Positions 39,823-49,284 are shown, counted from the stretch's first letter. The stretch: DNA of 64,000 nucleotides from Aquilutibacter rugosus (GCF_036541335.1 NZ_JAZHBO010000002.1:186001-250000); one strand, 5' to 3'. Numbers and translations are program-made. The notes: generated from the letters alone by a model not told the origin.

Positions 39823-41061
39823 ATGTCTAACCGTCGCGTCGTCGTCACCGGTCTGGGTACCGTGTCGCCCCTGGGCAATGACCTTGCTTCCACCTGGCAG
39901 GGCATTCTCGATGGCCGTTCCGGCATCGGCCCCGTCACGCATTTCGACACCGAGGGTTTTACTACCAAGATTGCCGGTAAGGTAAAGGATTTCGATCCCA
40001 CCCAGTGGATCAACAGTAAAGATGCCCGCAAGATGGATGAATTCATCCACTACGGTGTCGCCGCATCGATCATGGCGCTGCAGGACGCAGGGCTTGAAAT
40101 TACCGATGCCAACGCTGAACGGATCGGTGCCATCATCGGCTCGGGTATCGGCGGCATTGTCGGTATCGAGGAAACCACTGGCAAATATCTCGATGGCGGT
40201 GCGCGCAAGATCTCGCCGTTCTATGTGCCTTCGACCATCATTAACATGCTGCCGGGTCAGGTGTCGCTGATCACCGGCGCCAAAGGCCCGAATTTCTCGG
40301 CCGTTTCGGCCTGTGCTACATCCAACCATTCCATCGGTATGGCCATGCGCATGATTCAGTACGGCGATGCCGATGTCATGATTGCCGGCGGTGCCGAACG
40401 CGGATCCTCGCCGACCTCCATGGGCGGCTTCTGCGCCATGAAGGCCATGTCCACCCGCAACGACGATCCGACCACCGCTTCGCGTCCCTGGGATGAGGGC
40501 CGTGACGGCTTTGTGCTCGGCGACGGTGCCGGCATTCTGATTCTCGAAGAGTACGAACACGCCAAGGCACGCGGTGCCCGTATTTACTGCGAGCTTTCCG
40601 GCTTCGGTGCTTCGGCCGACGCGTATCACATGACCGCACCATCCGAAAACGGCGAGGGTCCTGCGCGCTGCATGGCGGCTGCCATCAAGGATGCCGGTGT
40701 CTCGCCCGATCAGATCGGTTATCTCAATGCCCACGGTACTTCTACGCCGCTGGGCGATCTGGCCGAGACGCTGGCCATCAAGCGCGCCTTTGGCGATCAT
40801 GCCTACAAGATGATGGTTTCGTCGACCAAGTCCAATACGGGCCACCTGTTGGGTGCTGCCGGCGGTATCGAGGCCATTTTCTCGGTCAAGGCGCTGGAAA
40901 CCGGCATTATTCCGCCGACGATCAATCTGCACAATCCGTCCGAGGGCTGCGATCTGGACTACGTGCCGCTGACTCCGCGCGAGGCACAAGTCGATGTGGT
41001 GATGTCCAACGGCTTCGGCTTCGGCGGCACCAACGGCACCCTGATCTTTAAGCGCATCTGA
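39823..41061 (+). CDS. fabF: Beta-ketoacyl-ACP synthase II
   Basis: A 412-residue elongating condensing enzyme. Catalytic Cys in VSACATSNHS, His in NAHGTSTPLGD and His in SNTGHLLGAAGG form the triad. ATG 39823 starts the conserved SNRRVVVTGLG and has GGAG upstream; a TAAAAT box at 39788-39793 may be its own promoter after the acpP terminator. Confidence 0.95.
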   Translation: MSNRRVVVTGLGTVSPLGNDLASTWQGILDGRSGIGPVTHFDTEGFTTKIAGKVKDFDPTQWINSKDARKMDEFIHYGVAASIMALQDAGLEITDANAERIGAIIGSGIGGIVGIEETTGKYLDGGARKISPFYVPSTIINMLPGQVSLITGAKGPNFSAVSACATSNHSIGMAMRMIQYGDADVMIAGGAERGSSPTSMGGFCAMKAMSTRNDDPTTASRPWDEGRDGFVLGDGAGILILEEYEHAKARGARIYCELSGFGASADAYHMTAPSENGEGPARCMAAAIKDAGVSPDQIGYLNAHGTSTPLGDLAETLAIKRAFGDHAYKMMVSSTKSNTGHLLGAAGGIEAIFSVKALETGIIPPTINLHNPSEGCDLDYVPLTPREAQVDVVMSNGFGFGGTNGTLIFKRI

Positions 41062-41069
41062 GCGCCGAC

Positions 41070-42440
41070 ATGCTCGCGCACTGCGAGACGCTGACCCAAG
41101 ACTTCGATCTGTTGCGTCTGCAGCAGTTGAATCCGCAGCGCTATCCGGTGCTGTTCGAATCGTCGGCCGTGCAGGAGCGCATCGGCCGTTACGATTTTCT
41201 GCTGGTCAGCAACGGTGAGCATTTCACGCTGGCAGCCGACGGGTTGCTGCGTGACGCTGCCGGTACCCAACAGCCCGATGCCGATTTCTTTGCGCTCCTG
41301 AACCGCCTGTACGGCGAACTGCCGGATCTGACCTTGCCCGATCCGACCTTGCCGGCCTTCACCGGTGGCTATGGCATCTACATGGCGTACGAGCTGGCGG
41401 CTCAAGTGGAGCCGATCCTGCAGTTGCCCGCTGCGCCTTCGCAGTTGCCGGTGGCCTATGCAGTGCGGGTACCGTGGCTGCTTGTGCGTGACCGTGTCGA
41501 AGGCAGTTGCCGCCTCATTGGCGACCCTCGTTGTGCCGACCTGAAAGCGCAAATCCTGCAGGATCTGCAGACCGAGCTGCCGGCCTTGCCGTCGCTGCCG
41601 ACCGTTAAGGCCCTGCACGAAGACGGCGGGGAACGTTTCACGCTGTCCGTGGCACGCATTCTCGAGTACCTGCGCGCAGGCGATGTGTTCCAGGTCAATC
41701 TCTCGCGCGAATGGCTAGCGGAATTTGCCAATGCGGTGGAGCCCGCTGCACTGTTCACGCAGTTGCGTGAGCACAACCCGGCGCCATTTGCCGGCGTGTT
41801 TCATATGCCCGGCGGTGCGGTCGTCAGTGCCTCGCCAGAACGCTTAGTGAGCGTGGCCGAAGGCGTGGCCCAGACCCGCCCCATTGCTGGCACCCGCGCA
41901 CGCCTTCCCGATGCCGATGACGAGGCCGTCAAACGCCAGCTCATCGAACATGCCAAAGAACGTGCCGAGCACGTCATGCTGATCGATCTCGAACGCAACG
42001 ATCTGAGCCGCATTGCGACGCCCGGTTCTGTTGAGGTGGATGAGCTGATGGTGATCGAGACGTATCGGCATGTGCATCACATTGTCAGTAACGTACGGGC
42101 AACGCTGCGCGCGGATGTGCAGCCCGGCGATGTGCTCAAGGCCACATTCCCCGGCGGCACCATCACCGGTTGCCCCAAGGTTCGCTGCATGCAGATCGTG
42201 GCGGAGCTGGAGCAGCGCGGTCGCGGCGCCTATACCGGCGCCATGGGCTGGATGGGTCGCAACGACGGCATCCGTCTGGACACCAACATCTTGATCCGCA
42301 GTGCCACCGTAGAGGGCAATACCGCGCGGTTCCGTGCGGGTGCCGGCATTGTCATCGACTCGCAACCGCAGGCGGAGCTGGCCGAAACGCGCGCTAAAGC
42401 CCGTGGCATGCTGCATGCTCTGGGCGTGCGGGAACCGTAG
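41070..42440 (+). CDS. pabB: Aminodeoxychorismate synthase component I (PabB-like)
   Basis: A 456-residue chorismate-utilising enzyme: N-terminal domain with GGYGIYMAYELA, then GDVFQVNLSREW, ERAEHVMLIDLERNDL, FPGGTITGCPKVRCM and GAYTGAMGWM. It occupies the position pabC has in the E. coli fab cluster, supporting folate synthesis. The motif at 271-275 is PIAGT, with Ala 273 where the lysine of E. coli-type PabB (PIKGT) sits; anthranilate synthases also have Ala there. PabB is preferred from context, but TrpE-like chemistry is not excluded. Confidence 0.8.
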   Translation: MLAHCETLTQDFDLLRLQQLNPQRYPVLFESSAVQERIGRYDFLLVSNGEHFTLAADGLLRDAAGTQQPDADFFALLNRLYGELPDLTLPDPTLPAFTGGYGIYMAYELAAQVEPILQLPAAPSQLPVAYAVRVPWLLVRDRVEGSCRLIGDPRCADLKAQILQDLQTELPALPSLPTVKALHEDGGERFTLSVARILEYLRAGDVFQVNLSREWLAEFANAVEPAALFTQLREHNPAPFAGVFHMPGGAVVSASPERLVSVAEGVAQTRPIAGTRARLPDADDEAVKRQLIEHAKERAEHVMLIDLERNDLSRIATPGSVEVDELMVIETYRHVHHIVSNVRATLRADVQPGDVLKATFPGGTITGCPKVRCMQIVAELEQRGRGAYTGAMGWMGRNDGIRLDTNILIRSATVEGNTARFRAGAGIVIDSQPQAELAETRAKARGMLHALGVREP

Positions 42441-42450
42441 CCGCTCTCGC

Positions 42451-42456
42451 TATAAT
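42451..42456 (+). promoter_or_regulatory. TATAAT box before mltG
   Basis: A consensus -10 hexamer 28 bases before the GTG of mltG; no good -35 box. It may be an internal promoter for mltG-tmk-holB. Confidence 0.4.
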
Positions 42457-42483
42457 GGCCTCAAGCCCCAACGCAGAGTTCCT

Positions 42484-43533
42484 GTGAGTCGATCCAATAA
42501 TTTCAAATGGCCACTGCTGATCGCCTTGGCCGTGGTACTGGCTGCCTTTGCGTGGTTGTGGTTCGGCTTTGCCGATCGCCCCTTGCCGAATGTGCACAGA
42601 GACGATTCGATCGTGCTGGACAGCGGTGAGGGCCTGGGCAGCGTGACCGAAAAGCTCGCAGCCAAAGACCAGTTGCACGGTGCGTCCTGGCAATGGCGTT
42701 TGCTCGGCATGCAGACGGGTGCGGCCGGCAAACTCAAAGTCGGCGAGTACGAACTGGAACCCGGCATCACACCGCGTCAGCTGCTGCTCAATATGCGCGA
42801 CGGCAAGATCATCGTGCACAAAGTCACGCTGGTCGAAGGCAAGACATTCCGCGACTTCCGCCGCACTCTCGACGCCAATGCCGTGTTAAAGCACAACACC
42901 AAGGGACTCGATGACGCAGCCATCATGGCCAAACTCGGTGCATCGGGCGTACATCCCGAGGGCCGCTTCCTGCCCGATACCTACGTGTTTCACCGTGGCG
43001 ATACCGACCTGGATCTGATGAAGCACGCCATGACCGCCATGACTACCGCGTTGGATGAGGCATGGCAGAGCAGGGCAGCCGACGTCAATTTGAGCTCTAA
43101 GGATCAGCTGCTGACCTTGGCATCCATTGTCGAAAAGGAAACCGGTACGCCGGAAGAGCGGCCCGAGATCGCCGGCCTGTTTCTGGGCCGCTTAAAGACC
43201 GGTATGCGCCTGCAGACCGATCCGACGGTCATCTATGGCATGGGTGCCTCGTACAACGGCAATATCACCAAGGCCGATCTGCTACGCGACACGCCGTACA
43301 ACACCTATACCCGTACCGGCCTGCCGCCGACTCCGATTGCCATGCCGGGCAAAGCCGCACTGCAGGCGGCCGCACAACCGGCGTCCACGGACAAGGTCTA
43401 TTTCGTCGCAATCGGTGATGGCAGTGGCAAGCACTACTTTGCCAAGACCTATGCCGAACATCAGGCCAATGTCGCCAAGTACATCCGCACGCAACGCGAG
43501 ACCAATGCACGTCGCGCGGCGGAGGCTAAGTAA
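42484..43533 (+). CDS. mltG: Endolytic murein transglycosylase MltG
   Basis: A 349-residue YceG-family protein: short cytoplasmic start, one membrane helix (about residues 8-28), then a periplasmic LysM-like segment and the catalytic domain. The catalytic glutamate is in ASIVEKET, preceded by PEGRFLPDTYVF. It cleaves nascent glycan strands and sets their length. The GTG start is chosen because upstream codons belong to the pabB end in another frame. Confidence 0.92.
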   Translation: MSRSNNFKWPLLIALAVVLAAFAWLWFGFADRPLPNVHRDDSIVLDSGEGLGSVTEKLAAKDQLHGASWQWRLLGMQTGAAGKLKVGEYELEPGITPRQLLLNMRDGKIIVHKVTLVEGKTFRDFRRTLDANAVLKHNTKGLDDAAIMAKLGASGVHPEGRFLPDTYVFHRGDTDLDLMKHAMTAMTTALDEAWQSRAADVNLSSKDQLLTLASIVEKETGTPEERPEIAGLFLGRLKTGMRLQTDPTVIYGMGASYNGNITKADLLRDTPYNTYTRTGLPPTPIAMPGKAALQAAAQPASTDKVYFVAIGDGSGKHYFAKTYAEHQANVAKYIRTQRETNARRAAEAK

Positions 43534-44174
43534 TGCTACAGACCCTGCCACGGATGATCTCGCTCGAAGGCGGTGAGGGCGCCGGCAAATCCACCGTCAT
43601 TGCGCTGATCACCAAGGTACTGCGCGAACTGGGCGAATCGGTAGTGCAGACGCGCGAACCCGGCGGTACGCCGTACGCCGAAGACATTCGCCAACTGTTG
43701 CTTGCCGATCACATAGAGGCACCGGCCAAAGACGTCGAGGTCCTGCTGATGTTCGCAGCTCGCGCGCAGCACGTACGCAAGCTGATTCTGCCCTCCATAG
43801 CGCATGGCGCGTGGGTCGTGTGCGATCGGTTTACCGATGCCAGTTTCGCGTATCAGGGTGCTGCCCGCGGTATTGATCTGCAAAAGCTCGAATTGCTCAA
43901 TCAGCAGTTTGTAGGCGTGCAGCCGGGCCTGACCTTATTGCTCGATGTGGATGTGCCCGTGGGCCTTGCGCGGGTCGATGCACGAGGCGACCGCGATCGC
44001 ATCGAAAAAGAACCGGCCGCATTTTTTGAAGCCGTGCGCCAAGGCTATCTGACACGCGCACAAGCCGAGCCGGAACGGATCCGTGTGATCGATGCCAATC
44101 GCGATCCGCAAGTCGTTGCCGATGAGGTGCGCGAGATTGTGACCGCCTACGCCCAGCGGCATTTGTCCGCATGA
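43533..44174 (+). CDS. tmk: Thymidylate kinase
   Basis: A 213-residue P-loop kinase: SLEGGEGAGKST (Walker A), REPGGTPYAEDIR (DR/LID-side loop) and DRFTDASFAYQGAARG. It makes dTDP from dTMP. Overlaps mltG by one base (TAATG). Confidence 0.95.
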   Translation: MLQTLPRMISLEGGEGAGKSTVIALITKVLRELGESVVQTREPGGTPYAEDIRQLLLADHIEAPAKDVEVLLMFAARAQHVRKLILPSIAHGAWVVCDRFTDASFAYQGAARGIDLQKLELLNQQFVGVQPGLTLLLDVDVPVGLARVDARGDRDRIEKEPAAFFEAVRQGYLTRAQAEPERIRVIDANRDPQVVADEVREIVTAYAQRHLSA

Positions 44175-45124
44175 CACTGGCACCGTGGCAATCGTCTGTG
44201 CTGGAGCGCAGTGTTCAAGCTCTGGCCGAAGGTCGATTGGGTCATGCGCAACTGCTCGTCGGTCCGCCAACCCTAGGAACGCTGGAGACGGCTCGGGCCC
44301 TGGGTGAAATGCTGTTGTGTACCGGCGCGAGTGAGCAGGGGCTGTCGCAAGCCTGCGGTCGCTGCAAATCGTGTCTGCTGCTTGCTGCCGGTTCGCATCC
44401 TGACTGGCACGAAATCACCTTCGAAGATAACCCCCAAGGAAAGAAACGCAGCGAGATCACCGTGGATCAGTTGCGGGCATTGCGGGACAAACTGCAGTTG
44501 AGCGCCCAGCTTGGGGTTGCGGTCGTAGCAGTGATTCACCCCGCTGACGCCATGAATCACTCGGCCGCCAATACCTTGCTCAAGACACTCGAGGAGCCGC
44601 AGCCCGGGCGTTACTTGCTGCTGGTTGCAGACAGTCTGTCCCGTCTGAGTGCAACCATTCGCAGTCGCTGCCAGCGCACTGAGTTTAGACTGCCGACTTC
44701 GGTCGCATCGCTGCAATGGCTGCAGGAACAGGGTGTTGATGCGGCACGTGCCGGTTCGGCCTTGCAGGCGGCGCGCGGCAATCCGGGCCTGGCATTGGAA
44801 TGGTTGCAGGACGAAGAGATTCTGCCATTGCGTGAGCAGGTGCGAACAACCCTGCAGGCGCTAGCTGTCGGCAAGGGCAAGCCCGAAGAAACAGCGGCCA
44901 AGTGGGCGGATTCGAGTCAACTGCCAATGATCCTGGAATTTGCCGCCGACTATGCGCTCGAGCAGCAACGGGCGGCCATCGCGAATGGCGAGGCTACGGT
45001 GAAATCCGCGACCACGATCGCCGACTGGTTCGATCGTGCTAATCAGACACGCAAATTACTTTCGACCACGGTACGCAAAGACCTGATGATCTACGAGCTC
45101 CTGTTGCGCTGGTCCTCCTTGTGA
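44171..45124 (+). CDS. holB: DNA polymerase III delta-prime subunit
   Basis: A 317-residue clamp-loader subunit: GHAQLLVGPPTLG replaces a true Walker A, the zinc module CGRCKSC is present, NTLLKTLEEPQPGRYLLLV is highly conserved, and SRC appears in TIRSRCQRTEF. Like E. coli delta-prime it should not hydrolyse ATP but supplies the SRC arginine finger. Overlaps tmk by ATGA. Confidence 0.93.
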   Translation: MTLAPWQSSVLERSVQALAEGRLGHAQLLVGPPTLGTLETARALGEMLLCTGASEQGLSQACGRCKSCLLLAAGSHPDWHEITFEDNPQGKKRSEITVDQLRALRDKLQLSAQLGVAVVAVIHPADAMNHSAANTLLKTLEEPQPGRYLLLVADSLSRLSATIRSRCQRTEFRLPTSVASLQWLQEQGVDAARAGSALQAARGNPGLALEWLQDEEILPLREQVRTTLQALAVGKGKPEETAAKWADSSQLPMILEFAADYALEQQRAAIANGEATVKSATTIADWFDRANQTRKLLSTTVRKDLMIYELLLRWSSL

Positions 45125-45441
45125 GAATGAATCGGCTCTCGGGTGCCGATTTCGCAATTCGCTAAGTGCCGGGAGCCGACTTCGATAATTGCGATAGACT
45201 GGTCCCAATGCTTCCGGTTCAGGTGATGCAATGCGATGGGGTGCGAACGCAGTGTGTGTCTCTTGGGGTCTATTAAAGGTGTCCGGGCGGAAGTGCAGGC
45301 GAGCAATGGCGGTCTTCCTATTGTTGACGGCCGCACCCGATTCGGCCACGCTCAATCTTGTTATAGGGATTCAGGCCAAAAATAGGTCTTGAATCCGAAA
45401 CTTCCCGCACGATCCATCCGCTAGCGTGATTTCTAGCCGTC
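45125..45441. other. Intergenic region after holB
   Basis: An imperfect hairpin near 45129-45175 (TCGGCTCTCGG pairing with CCGGGAGCCGA) probably ends holB transcripts. The rest has no recognised gene apart from the doubtful small frame listed separately. The convergent neighbour is the fatty-oxidation gene. Confidence 0.45.
45231..45392 (+). CDS. Possible small secreted protein (53 codons)
   Basis: The ATG has AGGTG 5 bases upstream. The frame encodes a basic stretch (SGRKCRRAM), a hydrophobic core (AVFLLLTAA) and a possible cleavage site (PDSA), then only about 15 more residues. It could be a short exported peptide or the remnant of a truncated secreted protein. No homologue is recognised. 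Confidence 0.25.
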   Translation: MRWGANAVCVSWGLLKVSGRKCRRAMAVFLLLTAAPDSATLNLVIGIQAKNRS

Positions 45442-47511
45442 CTAGCGCAGCGCTGCAGAGTCCCAGCCGGCACGCGGTGCGAAACGGGCGCCGTAGCGCG
45501 CTTCGAGTTTCTTAAGACGAGCCAACACCGAGTCCGCACCCGTCTCGCGGATGTATTGAATCGGACCGCCACGGAACGGCGCAAAGCCCGTACCGAAGAT
45601 GACGCCGGCATCCAGTAAGTCGGCATTCTCAACGACGCCATCATGCAGACACGCAACCGCCTCGTTCAATAGCGGCAGAATCAGCCGATCTTCGAGATCG
45701 GTGGGGATCGCATAGCCATCGGGCATGTCCGGTTTCACGGCCTTGCCGTCTTTCCATTCGTACAGGCCTTGGCCGTCTTTCTTGCCGCGTGCACCCATGG
45801 CCGGCGGAGTGGCCAGCGAGGCGGGAATCGGCAAGCCCAGGAACGGTGCGAGTTCGTTGCCCACGCCCGATGCCACATCGAGACCGACGGTATCAATCAG
45901 TTCAATCGGTCCCATCGGCATGCCGAAGTTCATGGCCGCCTTATCAATGACCTTGCCCGGAATGCCTTCGGCAAAGGCGGTAGCGGCTTCGAGCATGTAG
46001 GGGAACAGGACGCGGTTCACGAGGAAGCCAGGAGTACCCTTAACCGGCACGGGCAGTTTATCGATGGCCTTGCAGAAAGCTGCCAGGCGCTGCTGCGTTT
46101 CCGCGGAGACGTGTTCATCGCGCACGATTTCGACCAGCGGCATCAAGGCCACCGGGTTGAAGTAGTGCAGGCCGGCAAACTGTGCAGGGCGGGTCAGGCC
46201 TTCGCGCAATTCGGCGAGCGGAATCGAGGACGTATTGGTTGCAAGAATTGCAGTGGGTTTGAGTTGCGGTTCGACCGCGGCGTACAGACCGCGCTTGGCA
46301 TCGGGGCGTTCGACAATCGCTTCGATCAGCAGATCGGCAGAGCGCACACCGTCACCGGCAAGATCGGATTGCAGACGGGCTGCCACGGCAGGGCGCTTGG
46401 ATTCGTCTTTGACTTTCTTGGCGAACAGTTCGGTGGCACGCTCCTGTGCTTTATCCAATGCACCCTGATCGCGATCGTTCAAGGTCACATCAAAGCCCTT
46501 GTACGCAGCCCACGCCGCAATGTCGCCACCCATTACACCGGCGCCGACCACGTGCACGTGACGAATCCCGGAGTCACCGCCACCTTGGGCCTTGAGTCCT
46601 TCCTGCAGAAAGAACACGCGAATGAGATTGCGCGCCGTAGATGTCGAAGACAGTTTGACTACTGCTTTCTGTTCGGCTTTCAGCAAGTTGCGCGTGCTGC
46701 CGCCGGAGTTGGCCCAGGTATTGATCAGCGCATACGGCGCCGGGTAATGATCTTTGTTGGCCTTGCGAGCGACCTGACCGATCAGCGTGCCACGAAGTGC
46801 TTTACGTGCGACGGCAGTGTTGGTGGCCCAGGCCAGGGCGCGCTGTTTGAGCGGGCGTTCATAGCCCTTGAGTGCGAGCTTGGCGGCTTCATCAATCAGA
46901 TTGGGTGCATCGGTCACGCGATCGACCAGACCCATGGCACGGGCGGCAGAAGCGCTGACGGTGCGACCGGTCAGCATCAGATCCATTGCAGCGGGTGCAC
47001 CGATCAGGCGCGGCAAACGCACGGTGCCGCCCCAGCCGGGGACGATGCCCAGTTTGACTTCGGGCAGGCCAATGCGTGTCGAAGAATCGTTCGAGGCCAC
47101 ACGGTAACGGCAGGCCAGTGCCATCTCGGTACCGCCGCCCATGCTAAAGCCATGGATGGCAGCTACGGTCGGGTACTTGGCTTCGGCAAGGCGCTGAAAC
47201 ACGTTCTGCCCACGAGCGATGGCATCGGCGGTTGTGCCCAACTTGTCGAACTCGGCGAATTCCTTGATGTCTGCGCCGGCCACGAAACCTTTGCCCTTGC
47301 CCGAAGCGATCACGAGACCCTTAGGAGCCTCGAATTCCAGGCGTTCCAGAATGCCATCGAGCTCGACCAGCACCTCCTGGGCCAGCGTGTTGACACTGGC
47401 ACCAGCGCGGTCAAAGTAGAGAACCAGGACGCCATCGGCGCGTAGCTCAGGGCGCCAGTTGCGTAGGGTAAGGCCGGCGAACCATTCAGTAGTGCTGGAT
47501 GCAGCTGCCAT
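45442..47511 (-). CDS. Bifunctional enoyl-CoA hydratase / 3-hydroxyacyl-CoA dehydrogenase
   Basis: A 689-residue FadB/FadJ-like protein. The N-terminal crotonase domain has both catalytic glutamates (GGGTEMALACRYR and IGLPEVKLGIVPGWGG) and the oxyanion motif AGADIKEF. From about residue 310 the dehydrogenase begins with the NAD loop VHVVGAGVMGGDIA, followed by LHYFNPVALMPLVE with the catalytic His. It performs steps two and three of beta-oxidation. No thiolase gene is adjacent, unlike fadBA operons. Confidence 0.9.
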   Translation of the reverse strand: MAAASSTTEWFAGLTLRNWRPELRADGVLVLYFDRAGASVNTLAQEVLVELDGILERLEFEAPKGLVIASGKGKGFVAGADIKEFAEFDKLGTTADAIARGQNVFQRLAEAKYPTVAAIHGFSMGGGTEMALACRYRVASNDSSTRIGLPEVKLGIVPGWGGTVRLPRLIGAPAAMDLMLTGRTVSASAARAMGLVDRVTDAPNLIDEAAKLALKGYERPLKQRALAWATNTAVARKALRGTLIGQVARKANKDHYPAPYALINTWANSGGSTRNLLKAEQKAVVKLSSTSTARNLIRVFFLQEGLKAQGGGDSGIRHVHVVGAGVMGGDIAAWAAYKGFDVTLNDRDQGALDKAQERATELFAKKVKDESKRPAVAARLQSDLAGDGVRSADLLIEAIVERPDAKRGLYAAVEPQLKPTAILATNTSSIPLAELREGLTRPAQFAGLHYFNPVALMPLVEIVRDEHVSAETQQRLAAFCKAIDKLPVPVKGTPGFLVNRVLFPYMLEAATAFAEGIPGKVIDKAAMNFGMPMGPIELIDTVGLDVASGVGNELAPFLGLPIPASLATPPAMGARGKKDGQGLYEWKDGKAVKPDMPDGYAIPTDLEDRLILPLLNEAVACLHDGVVENADLLDAGVIFGTGFAPFRGGPIQYIRETGADSVLARLKKLEARYGARFAPRAGWDSAALR

Positions 47512-47577
47512 TTAACTTCTCTCAGTTATGGTGGAAGAGTGGGTTGACTCTGATTTTTCAAGGATACCGCAAGGTAT

Positions 47578-47605
47578 GGAACTTTTCCCTGATTCATCGG
47601 TCTTA
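47578..47605 (+). promoter_or_regulatory. Sigma-E autoregulatory promoter of rpoE
   Basis: GGAACTT (47578-47584), 16-base spacer, TCTTA (47601-47605), close to the sigma-E consensus GGAACTT-N16-TCnnA. It lies about 45 bases upstream of the rpoE ATG and so predicts positive autoregulation. Confidence 0.7.
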
Positions 47606-47648
47606 TTCAGGATTGCCCACGCTTCCGCCCTTACGCACTAATGACGAA

Positions 47649-48305
47649 ATGGATCCCGTAACTCAAGCCACTTCCACTGACGAAGACATTGCTCTGGTTG
47701 CCCGCGCGCAAGCCGGTGATAGCGCCGCCTTCGATGTGCTGCTGCGTAAATATCAGCACCGCGTGCTGGGTGTGATCGGCCGTTATGTCAAAGACTGGTC
47801 TGAATGTCAGGATGTCGCGCAGGACGTGTTCGTGCGCGTGTATCGTGCGCTGCCGGGTTTCCGCGGCGATTCCAGTTTCAGTTCGTGGATTCACCGGATC
47901 GCGGTCAACACGGCCTTCAATCATCTCGATGCGCGCAAGCGGCGTCCGCCCGGGACCGATGTGGATTTCGCCGACGCGGAACTTTCGCACGGACTCGATG
48001 GTCATTATCTCTCGAGTGGTGAATCACCTGAGCAGGAGGCACTTCGGCAGGAGCTGGCACAAGTCCTCAATGCGCAACTGGCGCAATTGCCGCCGGATCT
48101 GCGCTCCGCTCTGATGATGCGCGAATTAGATGGCCTTAGTTACGAAGAAATTGCACAGCAAATGAATACGCCCATTGGTACCGTGCGTTCCCGCATCTTC
48201 CGAGCCCGTGAGGCGATGGATGCAGTTTTGCGTCGTCATCTGCACGGCGACTTGGCGCCGCGTGATCGTGAGTCGGGCAATCGTAAGCGGGAGCAGCTGC
48301 CATGA
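47649..48305 (+). CDS. rpoE: RNA polymerase sigma-E factor
   Basis: A 218-residue ECF sigma factor: region 2 (WSECQDVAQDVFVRVYRALPGFRG) and region 4 (MRELDGLSYEEIAQQM, GTVRSRIFRARE). ATG 47649 fits the family N-terminus; a longer frame upstream would cover the promoter. It directs envelope-stress genes and is held by the anti-sigma factor encoded next, with which it overlaps by ATGA. Confidence 0.95.
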   Translation: MDPVTQATSTDEDIALVARAQAGDSAAFDVLLRKYQHRVLGVIGRYVKDWSECQDVAQDVFVRVYRALPGFRGDSSFSSWIHRIAVNTAFNHLDARKRRPPGTDVDFADAELSHGLDGHYLSSGESPEQEALRQELAQVLNAQLAQLPPDLRSALMMRELDGLSYEEIAQQMNTPIGTVRSRIFRAREAMDAVLRRHLHGDLAPRDRESGNRKREQLP

Positions 48306-49249
48306 TGACATCTACCAATTCCACTGCAGATTCCATCTCCGATCAGGAACGCCTGAGCGCCTGGCTCGATGGCGAACTCACGGGTGATGCGGCGCGGTTT
48401 TTCTCCAAGCGCGTCGCCCATGATCAGGACTTGCTCGACACCGCTCAGCGCTGGTCCTTGGCTGCCGAGCTGCTGCGTGAGTCGGCCGGCGATTCGCGTT
48501 CGGCAGCGCCGCATGGTTTTCTTGATCGCGTCCGTGTGGCCATTGATCAGGAGCGTGTACTCAGTGCCGATTCCGATGCGGTCCATGCCGAGCGCTTTAC
48601 CGGTCAGCAGTTCACGCGCACTTCGTCTCGCGCCGCTGCGGTCGTCGCCGCTGCATTGCCGTCGCGTCGTTGGCGAGTTCCGGCCTCGCTGGCTGCTTCG
48701 GTCTCGGTCGTGGCAGTTGCCGCGTTGCTGATGCGGTTTGGTTTGGGCGGTACCGATTCGCCGGTGACCACCCTGGCCCTGCAGCAAGCCACGTTGCCGC
48801 AAGTCAAAGCAAATAACGCAGAGACTCGCCGTGACAACGCGCAGCGCAATCGTCGCTTGGCTACAAACAGCGGTCGTAATACCCCGCGAATCGCTGGGTT
48901 GACGGTAGATCGCCGTCTGCAGATTCCGGCGCCGCGGCGTGATGCCATGGCCGCAGCAAGTAGCGTCGCCATTGCAACGCCGGTTGTGGCCGATTCGGTC
49001 AGCACGCCACGGCGCACATTGTCGGTGCCGTTGAGTCGTGCGCTCAAGGCCAATGCGGTGGCCAGCTCCAATGATCCCTTCGGTCTGGGCAACACCACCG
49101 ATGACCGTATCCTGTCGGGTAAGCCCTGGCCCTCCGCATCCGGTGCAGCGTCCGGCGTCATGAACGCATCGTTCTCGACGGCGCCTTCGCAATCTGCATC
49201 GCCATGGGGTGATCCCATGAGTCTGGGCCTTAGCGCCGGCGCTAACTGA
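48302..49249 (+). CDS. rseA: Anti-sigma-E factor (RseA-like)
   Basis: A 315-residue membrane protein. The N-terminal anti-sigma domain reads ERLSAWLDGELTGDAARFF, and one helix at about residues 122-142 crosses the membrane. The periplasmic region is long, low in complexity and Ala/Ser/Arg-rich. It should release RpoE after DegS/RseP-type cleavage. No rseB gene follows; the next gene is a DegP-like protease. Confidence 0.88.
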   Translation: MMTSTNSTADSISDQERLSAWLDGELTGDAARFFSKRVAHDQDLLDTAQRWSLAAELLRESAGDSRSAAPHGFLDRVRVAIDQERVLSADSDAVHAERFTGQQFTRTSSRAAAVVAAALPSRRWRVPASLAASVSVVAVAALLMRFGLGGTDSPVTTLALQQATLPQVKANNAETRRDNAQRNRRLATNSGRNTPRIAGLTVDRRLQIPAPRRDAMAAASSVAIATPVVADSVSTPRRTLSVPLSRALKANAVASSNDPFGLGNTTDDRILSGKPWPSASGAASGVMNASFSTAPSQSASPWGDPMSLGLSAGAN

Positions 49250-49284
49250 TCTTTGTTTCATTGTTCTACAGAGGATGTAACTCC

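Noticed and set aside
39742..40989. A 415-codon minus-strand frame opposite fabF.
   Set aside because: Overlaps the fabF coding sequence almost completely and has no family signature.
45769..47445. A 558-codon open frame antisense to the beta-oxidation gene.
   Set aside because: It lies entirely within a well-supported gene on the other strand, has low-complexity composition and matches no family; a codon-bias shadow of GC-rich coding DNA.
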